From: JBDSGC01 sp046594105
GTDB taxonomy: Bacteria; Acidobacteriota; Thermoanaerobaculia; Gp7-AA8
Length of the DNA stretch: 10,218 nucleotides
Direction of reading: 5' to 3'
Assembly (NCBI GenBank): GCA_046594105.1
Contig: JBKJQB010000368.1
Coordinates: 1-10,218 of the forward strand
In this document: positions 1 through 5,887 of the stretch, piece after piece
Layout: each line of letters starts with the position of its first letter
Numbering within the stretch: position 1 is the stretch's first letter
Notes under the pieces: model-generated
Told to the model about the DNA's origin: nothing
Database searches by the model: none
What the model saw: the letters and a program-made list of their open reading frames with translations, nothing else
Made by a program: the position numbers and the translations under genes

Positions 1-158
1 GCGGCTGTCAGCTAGGTAGCGACGCAGTGCGGCGTGGGACGAGCGTGCCCTACCAAGAATCGCTCTAATCAACCTTCAAAGGCGGGTTGGCCCGCGACGC
101 CGAAAGGTAGCGCACTGGCGACCCATTCGCGCAGCGCCACGCCCGCTGCAGGCGCTCG

Positions 159-380
159 TCAGCCCACCGGTTTGTGAGCAGCGTCTCCATGCTCAGAAAG
201 ATACTGGCGAAGCGCAGCGTTCACGGCGGCGGAGTCATGGAAGACTCGCGCCAGGTCGGGCTCCAGCAGGATGACGTTCGTCCCCTCACGGGATCTCTCG
301 AAATACTTTCCCCGGACTCCGTTTGAAAAGTCGTACTCCGGAAGCATCTCGTCGGTTTCTTCGCTGGATTTCTGATTCAT
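159..380 (-). CDS. BrnA-like small antitoxin, partner of BrnT
   Basis: This is a 73-residue protein, predicted to bind and neutralise the BrnT-type ribonuclease toxin encoded just upstream and to autoregulate the operon. The core (residues 14-62) has an acidic start (LPEYDFSNGVRGKY), then a strand-like stretch (TNVILLEPD) and helices (DSAAVNAALRQYL). That layout fits a ribbon-helix-helix DNA-binding fold, as in BrnA-type antitoxins. The ATG at 380 is chosen because the family core begins shortly after it. The open frame continues upstream to 449, but that part is the toxin's C-terminus read in the wrong frame. The start lies inside the toxin coding sequence, so translation is probably coupled. 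The gene is intact although its toxin is broken. The exact antitoxin family name is less certain than the pairing with BrnT. Confidence 0.75.
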   Translation of the reverse strand: MNQKSSEETDEMLPEYDFSNGVRGKYFERSREGTNVILLEPDLARVFHDSAAVNAALRQYLSEHGDAAHKPVG

Positions 381-644
381 CGTCTCTTCGTTCTTGCGGC
401 GTCGCTTCCCTGGCTCCGATGATTCGGACCCGATCACCGCGCTCCGCATACCAGATCACGATGAGCCACCTCGCCGGGGAGTAACCCGTCGTGGCCCAAC
501 GATACCCCCTTCGAAAGTCCGTGGGTCTCGCACGGTGCGAGCGAGCGAGTCGTCGAACACGGACGTTGCTTCAAGAAACGAAACGCCGTGCTTCCCCTGA
601 TTCGACCGGTCCTTATCAGGATCCCACTCAAAGTCGAGGATCAC
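286..644 (-). pseudogene. brnT: BrnT-family toxin gene, broken by one frameshift
   Basis: BrnT toxins are about 90-residue ribonucleases with a RelE-like fold that cleave RNA and arrest growth. From GTG at 644 the protein reads ILDFEWDPDKDRSNQGKHGVSF, here split as ILDFEWDPDKD then RSNQGKHGVSF, followed by LEATSVFDDSLARTVRDP. This is the canonical N-terminal half with its WDxxK and KHGVSF motifs. The frame then fails at a GGGGG run near 502-506. The C-terminal half continues in another frame as RWATTGYSPARWLIVIWYAE, then RGDRVRIIGAREATPQERRD, the family's usual ending, reaching about 376. One extra G in the run would rejoin the halves. In that frame the next stop is at 286, so family similarity ends before the nominal end, and the tail overlaps the antitoxin. 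It is a recent pseudogene, a phase-variable tract or a sequencing error. An alternative upstream ATG at 704 would add residues not typical of the family. Confidence 0.85.
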
Positions 645-651
645 GCCACCG

Positions 652-657
652 AGTATA
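652..657 (-). promoter_or_regulatory. Candidate -10 element for brnT
   Basis: On the minus strand the hexamer TATACT ends 7 bases before the GTG start of brnT. A transcript starting the usual 6-7 bases after the hexamer would begin at or next to the start codon, so it would be leaderless or nearly so. The -35 candidate 17 bases upstream (TTAGCC) is poor. The call rests on a single hexamer. Confidence 0.35.
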
Positions 658-718
658 TCGGGGGTCCCTCGGCGGGCTAACGTTGGACGGCAAATTTCTC
701 GCAACGCGGATCAACGTG

Positions 719-724
719 TACGAT
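719..724 (+). promoter_or_regulatory. Candidate -10 element for hicBA
   Basis: TACGAT lies 6 bases before the ATG of hicB, and there is no clear Shine-Dalgarno sequence in between. This places the expected transcription start at the ATG. It shares the 86-base intergenic region with the opposed brnT promoter, so antitoxin binding here could affect both operons (inference). There is no good -35 match. Confidence 0.3.
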
Positions 725-730
725 CTCCGG

Positions 731-940
731 ATGAGCGACTTCACCGTAGAAATCGAGCGAGAAGACGACGGCCGCTGGATTGGCGAAGTCACGGACCTTC
801 CCGGAGTCCTCGCATACGGTTCGAGTCGCGATGAAGCTGTCACGAAAGCAAAAGCTCTCGCGTTTCGGGTGCTCGCTGATCGGCTCGAGCATGGCGAAGA
901 CATTCCAGAGATCCACGGTGTTTTCGCTGTCCACGAATGA
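731..940 (+). CDS. hicB: HicB-family antitoxin
   Basis: The 69-residue HicB-type antitoxin should bind and inhibit the HicA toxin encoded next. It shows the HicB partial RNase H-like fold signature: an N-terminal strand with acidic residues (TVEIEREDDGRWIGEV), then the hallmark DLPGVLAYGSSRDEAVTKAK (residues 22-41) and a long helix to about residue 52. The protein ends at VFAVHE without a C-terminal helix-turn-helix or ribbon-helix-helix domain, so it belongs to the short HicB class and any DNA binding must come from elsewhere. The ATG at 731 is chosen because the family fold begins directly there. The frame stays open upstream to 491 but encodes nothing HicB-like and runs antisense through brnT. 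Its stop overlaps the hicA start by four bases (ATGA), giving the antitoxin-first order and coupled translation. Confidence 0.92.
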   Translation: MSDFTVEIEREDDGRWIGEVTDLPGVLAYGSSRDEAVTKAKALAFRVLADRLEHGEDIPEIHGVFAVHE

Positions 941-1149
941 ACTGGTCCGCTGCTAAAGCCAATCGTGTTCTCGCCGCTCTTCTCCGCATTGGCTGGTCCG
1001 TGAAACGTCAGTCCGGAAGCTCTCACAGCATTCTGCAGCGAGCTGGTTGGCCAGATTTCGTTTTCGCCTTTCACGAACGTGACGAGCTTGGTCCTCGCAT
1101 GCTTGCGCGAATCGCCAAACGCACCGGCCTGACACCAAAGGATCTGTAG
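937..1149 (+). CDS. hicA: HicA-family mRNA interferase toxin
   Basis: The 70-residue HicA toxin has a double-stranded-RNA-binding-like fold and cleaves mRNA independently of ribosomes when not held by HicB. The sequence shows the family order: an N-terminal helix (AAKANRVLAALLRIGW), a basic strand (VKRQ), and the catalytic motif GSSHSIL with the expected active-site histidine at residue 30. A second strand follows (DFVFAFHERDELG, the usual HxxxELxxG region), then the C-terminal helix MLARIAKRTGL. Length and all key positions look normal, so the toxin should be active and need HicB. It is coupled to hicB by an ATGA overlap. Thirty bases after its stop the large palindromic element begins and could end or stabilise the transcript. 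Confidence 0.92.
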   Translation: MNWSAAKANRVLAALLRIGWSVKRQSGSSHSILQRAGWPDFVFAFHERDELGPRMLARIAKRTGLTPKDL

Positions 1150-1178
1150 ATTGCCGCCGTCCAACTCCACGCTGCAAA

Positions 1179-1376
1179 GCGCCGGAGGCGCGATTGACCT
1201 TAGCCCAGGACTTCAGTCCTGGGAGTTGAGGGGCACCTCCAACCGAGTCCCGGAGGGACGGTTGAACATGCTTCGTTGCGACATCTTCAATCGTCCCTAC
1301 GGGACTTCGCATTCATGCGGAATCAAACCCAGGACTGAAGTCCTGGGCTAAGTTCAATCGCCCCTACGGGGCTCGC
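1179..1376. repeat. Nested palindromic element 1 (REP/MITE-like)
   Basis: This is a 198-base non-coding element with terminal inverted repeats of about 45-49 bases, 1179-1223 against 1328-1376. Each arm holds two hairpins. Hairpin A has a 5-bp stem and a GGA or GTA loop, followed by GATTGA. Hairpin B starts TAGCCC and has the 8-bp stem CCCAGGAC/GTCCTGGG with loop TTCA (TGAA in the right-hand copy). Inside lies a second inverted pair of A-type hairpins, 1245-1268 against 1284-1307. The four A stems differ (GCGCC, GTCCC, GTCCC, GCCCC) but each remains self-complementary. It sits between hicA and the secreted-protein operon and encodes nothing convincing. Short palindromic units with conserved tags suggest a REP-type family moved by a transposase in trans; none is in the window. 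Confidence 0.85.
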
Positions 1377-1510
1377 AAACGCGGCGTCTCGCCTCTTTGC
1401 ATCGGTGTCGGACTCCAGTTCACCTCTCGTCGGGATGCTACGATCCTGGCGTTCGCTCGGGTCTGTTTGCGACTGGCAGACCCGTTGAGCGATCGCAGTC
1501 GGAGGAAGTA
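1377..1510 (+). promoter_or_regulatory. Leader region of the secreted-protein operon
   Basis: These 134 bases separate the palindromic element from the ATG at 1511. They contain an 8-bp inverted repeat, CGGGTCTG (1458-1465) and CAGACCCG (1477-1484), with an 11-base loop. It could form a stem-loop in the mRNA leader or act as a regulator's operator. A strong Shine-Dalgarno sequence, GGAGGA at 1501-1506, follows. TACGAT at 1439-1444 is a possible -10 box without a convincing -35. No gene is visible. Confidence 0.35.
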
Positions 1511-2122
1511 ATGCACGTCGTCCGTCGGCCCACACGGCAAGCTGTCTTCATGGCCTTCCTCGTCGCTGGTCCCCTGCTTGCCGCCGACGAGTTCACGCTT
1601 TACGACCTGCTGCCACCTGACTCTCATCAATTCGCCATCACCTACGACGTCACCCAGGCGACCGAGGGGGCGGCACTGTTTTTCAATCCGATCCGATCAG
1701 GCTCCGTGGTCTCGAAAGAGCGGGTGCTGGCGCGTGCGACGGGAAAGGAATTGCCGTTCGAAGTCGTGAGCGGAAAGGAGGCGAAGTCCAGCGGACTGGT
1801 GTCCGACAAGACCACCGACGACGCGCAATTCATCAGGGTTCATCTTCCCAATCCGGTTCCCAAAGGCGGCCAGACCCGCATCCGCATCCTCAAGACCTAC
1901 ACGGATGCCGCCTCGTACTCTGTCAAAGACGGCCAGCTCGTCTTCGATCGCCCCCTCGGCATCAAGCGGAACGTGGTGCTGCTGCCGAAGCAATGGGAGC
2001 TGGTGGGGTCCACCGCGCCGGGCATCGTCTCCACCGACCCCGACGGGCGCATCCGCGTCAGTTTCCTCAACGACCGCGACGATCAGCTACCGGTGAAACT
2101 CGTGGCCCGGAGGATTCCATGA
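1511..2122 (+). CDS. Secreted beta-rich protein of unknown function, paralog 1
   Basis: This is a 203-residue protein I do not recognise. Residues 1-24 look like a Sec signal peptide: a basic start with paired arginines, the hydrophobic stretch AVFMAFLVAGPLLA and likely cleavage after LLAA. The mature protein should be periplasmic or secreted. It is rich in alternating polar and hydrophobic strands with no cysteine, no transmembrane helix and no known catalytic motif. Conserved landmarks shared with the next gene are SHQFxITYD (38-46), GSVVS (64-68), TRIRILKTYTD (122-132), NVVLLPKQWELV (154-165) and GRIRVSFLN (179-187). The ATG at 1511 is chosen for its GGAGGA Shine-Dalgarno and signal peptide. 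The frame is open back to 1397 without such support. The stop overlaps the next start (ATGA), so the two genes are co-translated. The pair probably forms a complex or does related work. Confidence 0.88.
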   Translation: MHVVRRPTRQAVFMAFLVAGPLLAADEFTLYDLLPPDSHQFAITYDVTQATEGAALFFNPIRSGSVVSKERVLARATGKELPFEVVSGKEAKSSGLVSDKTTDDAQFIRVHLPNPVPKGGQTRIRILKTYTDAASYSVKDGQLVFDRPLGIKRNVVLLPKQWELVGSTAPGIVSTDPDGRIRVSFLNDRDDQLPVKLVARRIP

Positions 2123-2775
2123 GCAAGCACCTCCTTGTTCTTCTGGCGCTGATCCCCTGTTCGCTGCTGGCCCAGGAATCCGTTCACCGCGCGGAACAGG
2201 ACCGTGAGATCCGCTACTGGCTGCTCGAACCTCAGACGCATCAGTTCCGCATCTCCCACGACTTCACCGTGATCCGTCCGGGACAGAAATCCGTGCACAG
2301 CTTCGTGCGCAAGGGCAGCGTCGTGTCTCCCGACGCGAAGATGATCGACCTCGACACCGGCAAGCCACTCCCTACGCACACCATCACCGGTGAAGAATCG
2401 AACGCGCTGGGCTACTACCCGGACAAGGCGGATCCGAAGTCAGTCGTGGTGCAGGGTGATCTGGCGCAGCCCATTGCGCAAGGACGTTCTGCGCGGATTC
2501 GCGTCGAGGAGACCTACACCGATCCGATCGGCTATGGCGTTGCCAACGGCGAGCTTCTGTGGAAACGCACGCTGGGACGGCCGGTGAACTTCGTCACTCT
2601 GCCTGCCGGCTGGATGCTCGCTTCGGTGAACAGCCCGGCCACGATCTCCATGGACGATCAAGGAAGGATTGTCATGCGTTTCGTCAACCCTCGCAACGAT
2701 GAGCTGTCCATCGTCATCACGGCGCGCCGGGGAGCTGCGGAGGCGAGCGAAACATCCCAGCCGAAACATCACTGA
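2119..2775 (+). CDS. Secreted beta-rich protein of unknown function, paralog 2
   Basis: This is a 218-residue exported protein and a clear tandem paralog of the preceding gene. Residues 1-19 form a signal peptide (LLVLLALIPCSLLAQ). The cysteine at 14 is not in a proper lipobox, because proline precedes it, so signal peptidase I cleavage is expected. Shared landmarks with paralog 1 are THQFRISHDFT (40-50), GSVVS (66-70), the TGKPLPTHTITGEE region, ARIRVEETYTD (125-135), NFVTLPAGWML (157-167), GRIVMRFVN (182-190) and a final TARR. The C-terminus carries an extra polar tail, EASETSQPKHH. A Shine-Dalgarno sequence (GGAGGA, 2109-2114) lies inside the end of paralog 1. No enzyme motif is visible and I assign no function. 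It ends 48 bases before the convergent end of the kinase gene. Confidence 0.88.
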   Translation: MSKHLLVLLALIPCSLLAQESVHRAEQDREIRYWLLEPQTHQFRISHDFTVIRPGQKSVHSFVRKGSVVSPDAKMIDLDTGKPLPTHTITGEESNALGYYPDKADPKSVVVQGDLAQPIAQGRSARIRVEETYTDPIGYGVANGELLWKRTLGRPVNFVTLPAGWMLASVNSPATISMDDQGRIVMRFVNPRNDELSIVITARRGAAEASETSQPKHH

Positions 2776-2790
2776 CATCGCGGACACGAT

Positions 2791-2805
2791 CGAGCGGCAC
2801 GCTCG
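2791..2805. terminator. Small hairpin between convergent genes
   Basis: CGAGCG and CGCTCG pair across a GCA loop, in the 48 bases between the stop of the secreted paralog and the stop of the minus-strand kinase. The position suits a shared bidirectional terminator. The 6-bp stem lacks a T tract on either strand, so intrinsic termination is doubtful. Confidence 0.25.
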
Positions 2806-2823
2806 CAACCAGCACCAGCTTCG

Positions 2824-5484
2824 TCACTTCTTCAACTGTTCGGCCCAGTTGGTGACGATGGTGATCGGCGCCGCCGCTTCTTCGTGCAGCGCCTCGCTCA
2901 CCAGGAACCGCTGCCCGTCGCCGGCGACATGCCACTGGCGGTTTCCGGCCATCGCGCTGCGGGCGTGCAGAGGAAAGAGCACGCTCGGACTGGAGACGCG
3001 GAAGCTCGGAACGGTTTCCACGCTGACCACACACATCTTTGCATCGGCGCTGCGAAAATAAAGCTGCTTGCCGTCGTCACTCCACTGCGGCGACGATCCG
3101 CCGCTGATGGAGATCTGCCATTTCCCTCCCGGACCGGGGAAGGGCTGCACGTAAACCTGCTGCTGCCCCGATTCGTCGGAGGCGTACGCCATCCATTTGA
3201 CATCCGGCGAGAACGCCGCCCCGACCTCGCTGAACCGTGTCCGAAGCACAGGAGCCGCCGTCTTCTTCTCGACATCGAGGACCCAGATGTCGAATTGCGT
3301 TCTCGCTTTTGGATCGATCTGCTGAAAGAAGATGTACCGCCCGTCCAAGGACCAGTCCGTCACGAAGTTGAGCGCCGGAGAGCTGTACAGGATTTCCGCT
3401 GGGGCAGCACCGCTGGACACCTTGACGACGATGTCCCGGAAGCCTTGTTTTTGTTCGGCGGAGTACGCGACCCGCGAGTCATCGGGACTCCACACCGGCC
3501 ACCCATCGTCCCCCGGCTCAAAGGTGAATCGCGTGGGGACGTTTCGCGCGATGTCGAGAATCCAGAGATCGCCTCCCAAACCCAGGGGATCCCCCATCGA
3601 GTAGACCACTCGATCGCCGTGATGCGCCACACGCGGTCCAAACAGATCGCCGGACACATTCAAGGCTCCTGCGTCTTTCCCGCTGCGATCGACCCACACC
3701 GGGTGAAACAAAGAGCCGGCGCCGGTGTGATAGGCGAGAACACCTCCATCGGACACGGCGAATGACGCCGAACTGGTGTTCGAAAAGAACTGCACATCCT
3801 CGGCGATCGGCTGCGCGTCTCCGATGACCTGCAGTCGTTTCGGGTCGAATCGCTGTGCCATGAGCGTTCGATCACGAATGAAGAGGATGTGACCGGAGGG
3901 CGCGTACATGACCGGCGAATTCGCGACGACGACGAGCTTCTTCAGGTTTCCATCGAGCGATCCGGCGTAAATCTTGTTCCGGTCGAGACCCCCGGTGAAC
4001 GACTGCGCTAGATACAGAAAATGACGGCCATCCGGCAGGAACCAGGGGAAACGATGTGAGTACTGGCCAGCCTTCTCGTCGATGCGCGTCACCGCAACAG
4101 CGTTACCGCCTCCCGCGGATATCCGACTGAGCGGATCGCGCGAGCTCGGGGTAAAGACGATGGTGTCGTCCGCATTCCACGTTCCTCCGCGCGTCTGCGC
4201 CCCGACTTCGCACACGGCCTGCGGCGGTCCACCCGTGAAGGCGATCTTTTTCATTTTTCCGTCGGCGAAGAATCCGAGGAACCGGCCGTCGTGCGACCAG
4301 AAGGGAAACGTCGCTCCCTCGGTGCCGGCCAGTTGCTGCGCCGACCCGGCCGAGAGCGAACGAACCCAGATCATGTTCTTGCCATCCGAAGTTGCGATGA
4401 ACGCGATCCATCTGCCGTCGCGCGAGAGGACAATCGGGCCCGTCGCACCGTCGAAGAGAAGCGGCGCCTTGTCCGGCGCCAGGAGCGATGCCTGGATCAC
4501 GCGGGATGCCTGCCGCGTGGCAAAGTGCCACGCGGCGACGGCTCCTGCGGTAACCAACCCGAGTACCGCGATCGCCCATGCGCCGCGCTCGTGCATGCGG
4601 CGCTTCCGTGCGGTCACTGCCGGCGCGCCGGCGTCGGATCCCGCACGGTCGATCCACTTCAGCTCGAGCAAAATGTCATGCGCCGTCTGCCACCGCGCCT
4701 CGGGATCCTTTTCCAGGCAGGTGGTGATCACATGCTCCAGCGCCGGCGGCGTCACCGGCTGCAGCGTCGTTACCGGAATCGGATCGCGATCGAGAATCGA
4801 TGCGATGAGGCTCGCTTTGGTCTTCCCTTCGAACGCGCGCTTGCCGGTCAACATCTCGTACAGCACGGTCCCAAAGGCGAAGATGTCGCTCCGGGCGTCC
4901 GCCTCCTGACCTTCGAGTTGCTCGGGCGCCATGTATTGGAACGTCCCGACGATCGTCCCTTCCTGCGTGAGCGGCCGCGCCTCGGTGGCCATCGCTGTAG
5001 CCAGCGGAAGCGCGCCGCTGGAAACACTCTTGGCCAGTCCGAAGTCAAGCAGCTTCGCGCCGCCCCGGGTGAGCATGATGTTGCCCGGTTTCAGATCGCG
5101 ATGGACGATGCCCTGCCGGTGCGCCCGGTCGAGCGCGGAGGCGATCTCGATTCCGACACGCAGCACCTGTTCAGCAGGTAGGGCTCCCTTGATCAGCCGG
5201 TCGGCGAGTGATTCCCCTTCGATCAGCTCCATGACCAGGTAACCGTCGCCCACATCGAATAGCGTGCAGATGTGGGGATGGTTGAGCTGGGAGATGGTCT
5301 TCGCTTCGCGTTCGAAACGAAGCTTCAGCTGCTCGTTCGTGCTGAACTCGGCTGGCAGCACCTTGATGGCGACATCGCGATCGAGACGGGTGTCCCGCGC
5401 GCGATAAACCTCCCCCATTCCGCCAGCGCCGATGGGTGCGATGACTTCGTAAGGGCCCAGCCGCGTACCGGTTGAGACTTGCAT
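2824..5484 (-). CDS. Membrane Ser/Thr protein kinase with TolB/WD40-like sensor domain
   Basis: This 886-residue receptor-like Hanks-type kinase should phosphorylate serine or threonine in response to an extracytoplasmic cue. The kinase domain spans about 11-280 and is complete: P-loop GAGGMGEV (19-26), catalytic lysine 41 in VAIK, glutamate 60, HRDLKPGN (128-135) with catalytic Asp130, DFG (147-149), GTFQYMAPE (180-188), Asp200 and Arg264. HRD and activation-loop threonines suggest control by autophosphorylation. A basic patch (RKRR) and a membrane helix at about 302-320 follow. Residues 335-886 form a beta-propeller of PD40 repeats (FWSHDGRFLGFFADGK at 395-410; PVWSPDDSRVAYSA; DWSLDGRYIFFQ), ending in the TIVTNW tail usual for acidobacterial kinases. 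ATG 5484 gives the standard N-terminus (GTRLGPYEV). No Shine-Dalgarno is visible. It is a divergent paralog of the kinase at 5871. Confidence 0.97.
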   Translation of the reverse strand: MQVSTGTRLGPYEVIAPIGAGGMGEVYRARDTRLDRDVAIKVLPAEFSTNEQLKLRFEREAKTISQLNHPHICTLFDVGDGYLVMELIEGESLADRLIKGALPAEQVLRVGIEIASALDRAHRQGIVHRDLKPGNIMLTRGGAKLLDFGLAKSVSSGALPLATAMATEARPLTQEGTIVGTFQYMAPEQLEGQEADARSDIFAFGTVLYEMLTGKRAFEGKTKASLIASILDRDPIPVTTLQPVTPPALEHVITTCLEKDPEARWQTAHDILLELKWIDRAGSDAGAPAVTARKRRMHERGAWAIAVLGLVTAGAVAAWHFATRQASRVIQASLLAPDKAPLLFDGATGPIVLSRDGRWIAFIATSDGKNMIWVRSLSAGSAQQLAGTEGATFPFWSHDGRFLGFFADGKMKKIAFTGGPPQAVCEVGAQTRGGTWNADDTIVFTPSSRDPLSRISAGGGNAVAVTRIDEKAGQYSHRFPWFLPDGRHFLYLAQSFTGGLDRNKIYAGSLDGNLKKLVVVANSPVMYAPSGHILFIRDRTLMAQRFDPKRLQVIGDAQPIAEDVQFFSNTSSASFAVSDGGVLAYHTGAGSLFHPVWVDRSGKDAGALNVSGDLFGPRVAHHGDRVVYSMGDPLGLGGDLWILDIARNVPTRFTFEPGDDGWPVWSPDDSRVAYSAEQKQGFRDIVVKVSSGAAPAEILYSSPALNFVTDWSLDGRYIFFQQIDPKARTQFDIWVLDVEKKTAAPVLRTRFSEVGAAFSPDVKWMAYASDESGQQQVYVQPFPGPGGKWQISISGGSSPQWSDDGKQLYFRSADAKMCVVSVETVPSFRVSSPSVLFPLHARSAMAGNRQWHVAGDGQRFLVSEALHEEAAAPITIVTNWAEQLKK

Positions 5485-5497
5485 GGGGAGTGATCGG

Positions 5498-5503
5498 ATT
5501 ATA
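5498..5503 (-). promoter_or_regulatory. Candidate -10 element for the minus-strand kinase
   Basis: A perfect TATAAT on the minus strand ends 13 bases before the ATG at 5484. The predicted leader is only about 6 bases, which agrees with the missing Shine-Dalgarno sequence. There is no clear -35 hexamer at 17-18 bases upstream. Confidence 0.45.
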
Positions 5504-5540
5504 GACGAGCGCGGCAGCCTCGCTCGGCGACCGCACTAAT

Positions 5541-5560
5541 GCTCCTTTGGTACAAGGAGC
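5541..5560. other. Short inverted repeat, possible operator
   Basis: GCTCCTT and AAGGAGC form a 7-bp dyad with a 6-base centre (TGGTAC). It lies upstream of the minus-strand kinase's -10 box and of the short ORF at 5585. The size suits a dimeric regulator's site, but no regulator is encoded nearby. Confidence 0.3.
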
Positions 5561-5584
5561 TACCTCCCTCAATTCGGAAGTTTC

Positions 5585-5662
5585 ATGCATCAATTCGTGC
5601 GGTTGATCGTCGCGAGCCTCTTCGCACTTTCTGCTGATCACCGCGTTTCGATCCCTCGCTAG
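5585..5662 (+). pseudogene. Truncated signal-peptide-like ORF cut by a repeat
   Basis: A GGAAG Shine-Dalgarno at 5576-5580 precedes an ATG opening a 25-residue peptide, MHQFVRLIVASLFALSADH and a few more. It has the build of an export signal: basic start, hydrophobic core and small residues at a possible cleavage site. The stop TAG at 5660-5662 lies inside the arm of the inverted-repeat element that starts at 5659. The simplest reading is the head of a former secreted-protein gene interrupted by insertion of the element. I could not recognise a continuation after 5739. A chance ORF is quite possible. Confidence 0.3.
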
Positions 5663-5739
5663 GCCGGCACGGCCGGCGGCGCTGGTTGCCCAAGGCTCCG
5701 CCAAGATCACCTCCAGAAAGTTCTGCCGTGCCGGCCTAG
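5659..5739. repeat. Inverted-repeat element between the two kinases
   Basis: Perfect 15-base arms, CTAGGCCGGCACGGC at 5659-5673 and its reverse complement at 5725-5739, flank a 51-base centre. The left arm continues into GGCGGCG, giving a second internal palindrome, GCCGGCACGGCCGGC (5663-5677). The right arm, read on the minus strand, carries GGCAGAAC, a tag also found in the element at 8649-8874. A 21-base stretch (5661-5681) recurs in inverse orientation at 9019-9039. It is non-coding and REP-like. Confidence 0.75.
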
Positions 5740-5843
5740 TTCGGTTCCCCGTCCGTCTGCATCTGCGCGCCCGACCCGTTGACAGCTCCATCGCGTGCGC
5801 TTCAACGAAAGCAAAGGTGCGACCCCATGAGGGTGCCCTCCTA

Positions 5844-5849
5844 TACAAT
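5844..5849 (+). promoter_or_regulatory. Candidate -10 element for the plus-strand kinase
   Basis: TACAAT, within TATACAAT at 5842-5849, ends 5 bases before the ATG at 5855 and 21 before the kinase's TTG. The expected transcription start therefore falls at the ATG of a ten-codon ORF that overlaps the kinase start. No good -35 is visible. Confidence 0.35.
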
Positions 5850-5854
5850 CCCGC

Positions 5855-5887
5855 ATGATCCCTCCACGCATTGACGATCCAGATTGA
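5855..5887 (+). other. Ten-codon ORF overlapping the kinase start
   Basis: An ATG encodes MIPPRIDDPD and stops at TGA 5885-5887, out of frame with the kinase and running over its TTG start at 5871. Its ATG lies where a leaderless transcript would begin. It could be a short regulatory leader ORF, chance, or a sign that one base is missing and this ATG is the true kinase start. Confidence 0.25.

Larger units (their letters stand above)
5485..5870. other. Divergent intergenic region between the kinase genes
   Basis: These 386 bases separate the divergent kinase starts. They hold the TATAAT of the minus-strand kinase, a 7-bp dyad, the truncated ORF at 5585, the inverted-repeat element and the plus-strand promoter candidates. 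TTGACA at 5779-5784 is a perfect -35 hexamer, but 17 bases on there is only TTCAAC. A long minus-strand open frame crosses the whole region into the kinase. It is out of frame with both kinases, has no family features and is best seen as a shadow. Confidence 0.6.

Noticed and set aside
1..158. Possible gene end at the left edge
   Set aside because: Neither strand gives a supported reading frame. The stretch holds only small GC-rich dyads, such as GCGGG/CCCGC at 82-95, and no recognisable protein remnant.
491..730. N-terminal extension of hicB by 80 codons
   Set aside because: The extension runs antisense through the brnT remnant, has no HicB-like content, and the family fold starts exactly at the ATG at 731.
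937..1149. Whether hicA is also frameshifted like brnT
   Set aside because: The frame is continuous, the length is normal and the GSSHSIL catalytic motif is intact.
1179..1376. CRISPR-like array
   Set aside because: The repeat units are inverted with irregular spacing and are palindromic throughout; there are no regularly spaced direct repeats and no cas genes.
4082..5181. Long plus-strand open frames (275 and 296 codons) within the minus-strand kinase gene
   Set aside because: They lie entirely antisense to a well-supported kinase with intact motifs; such shadows are expected in GC-rich DNA.
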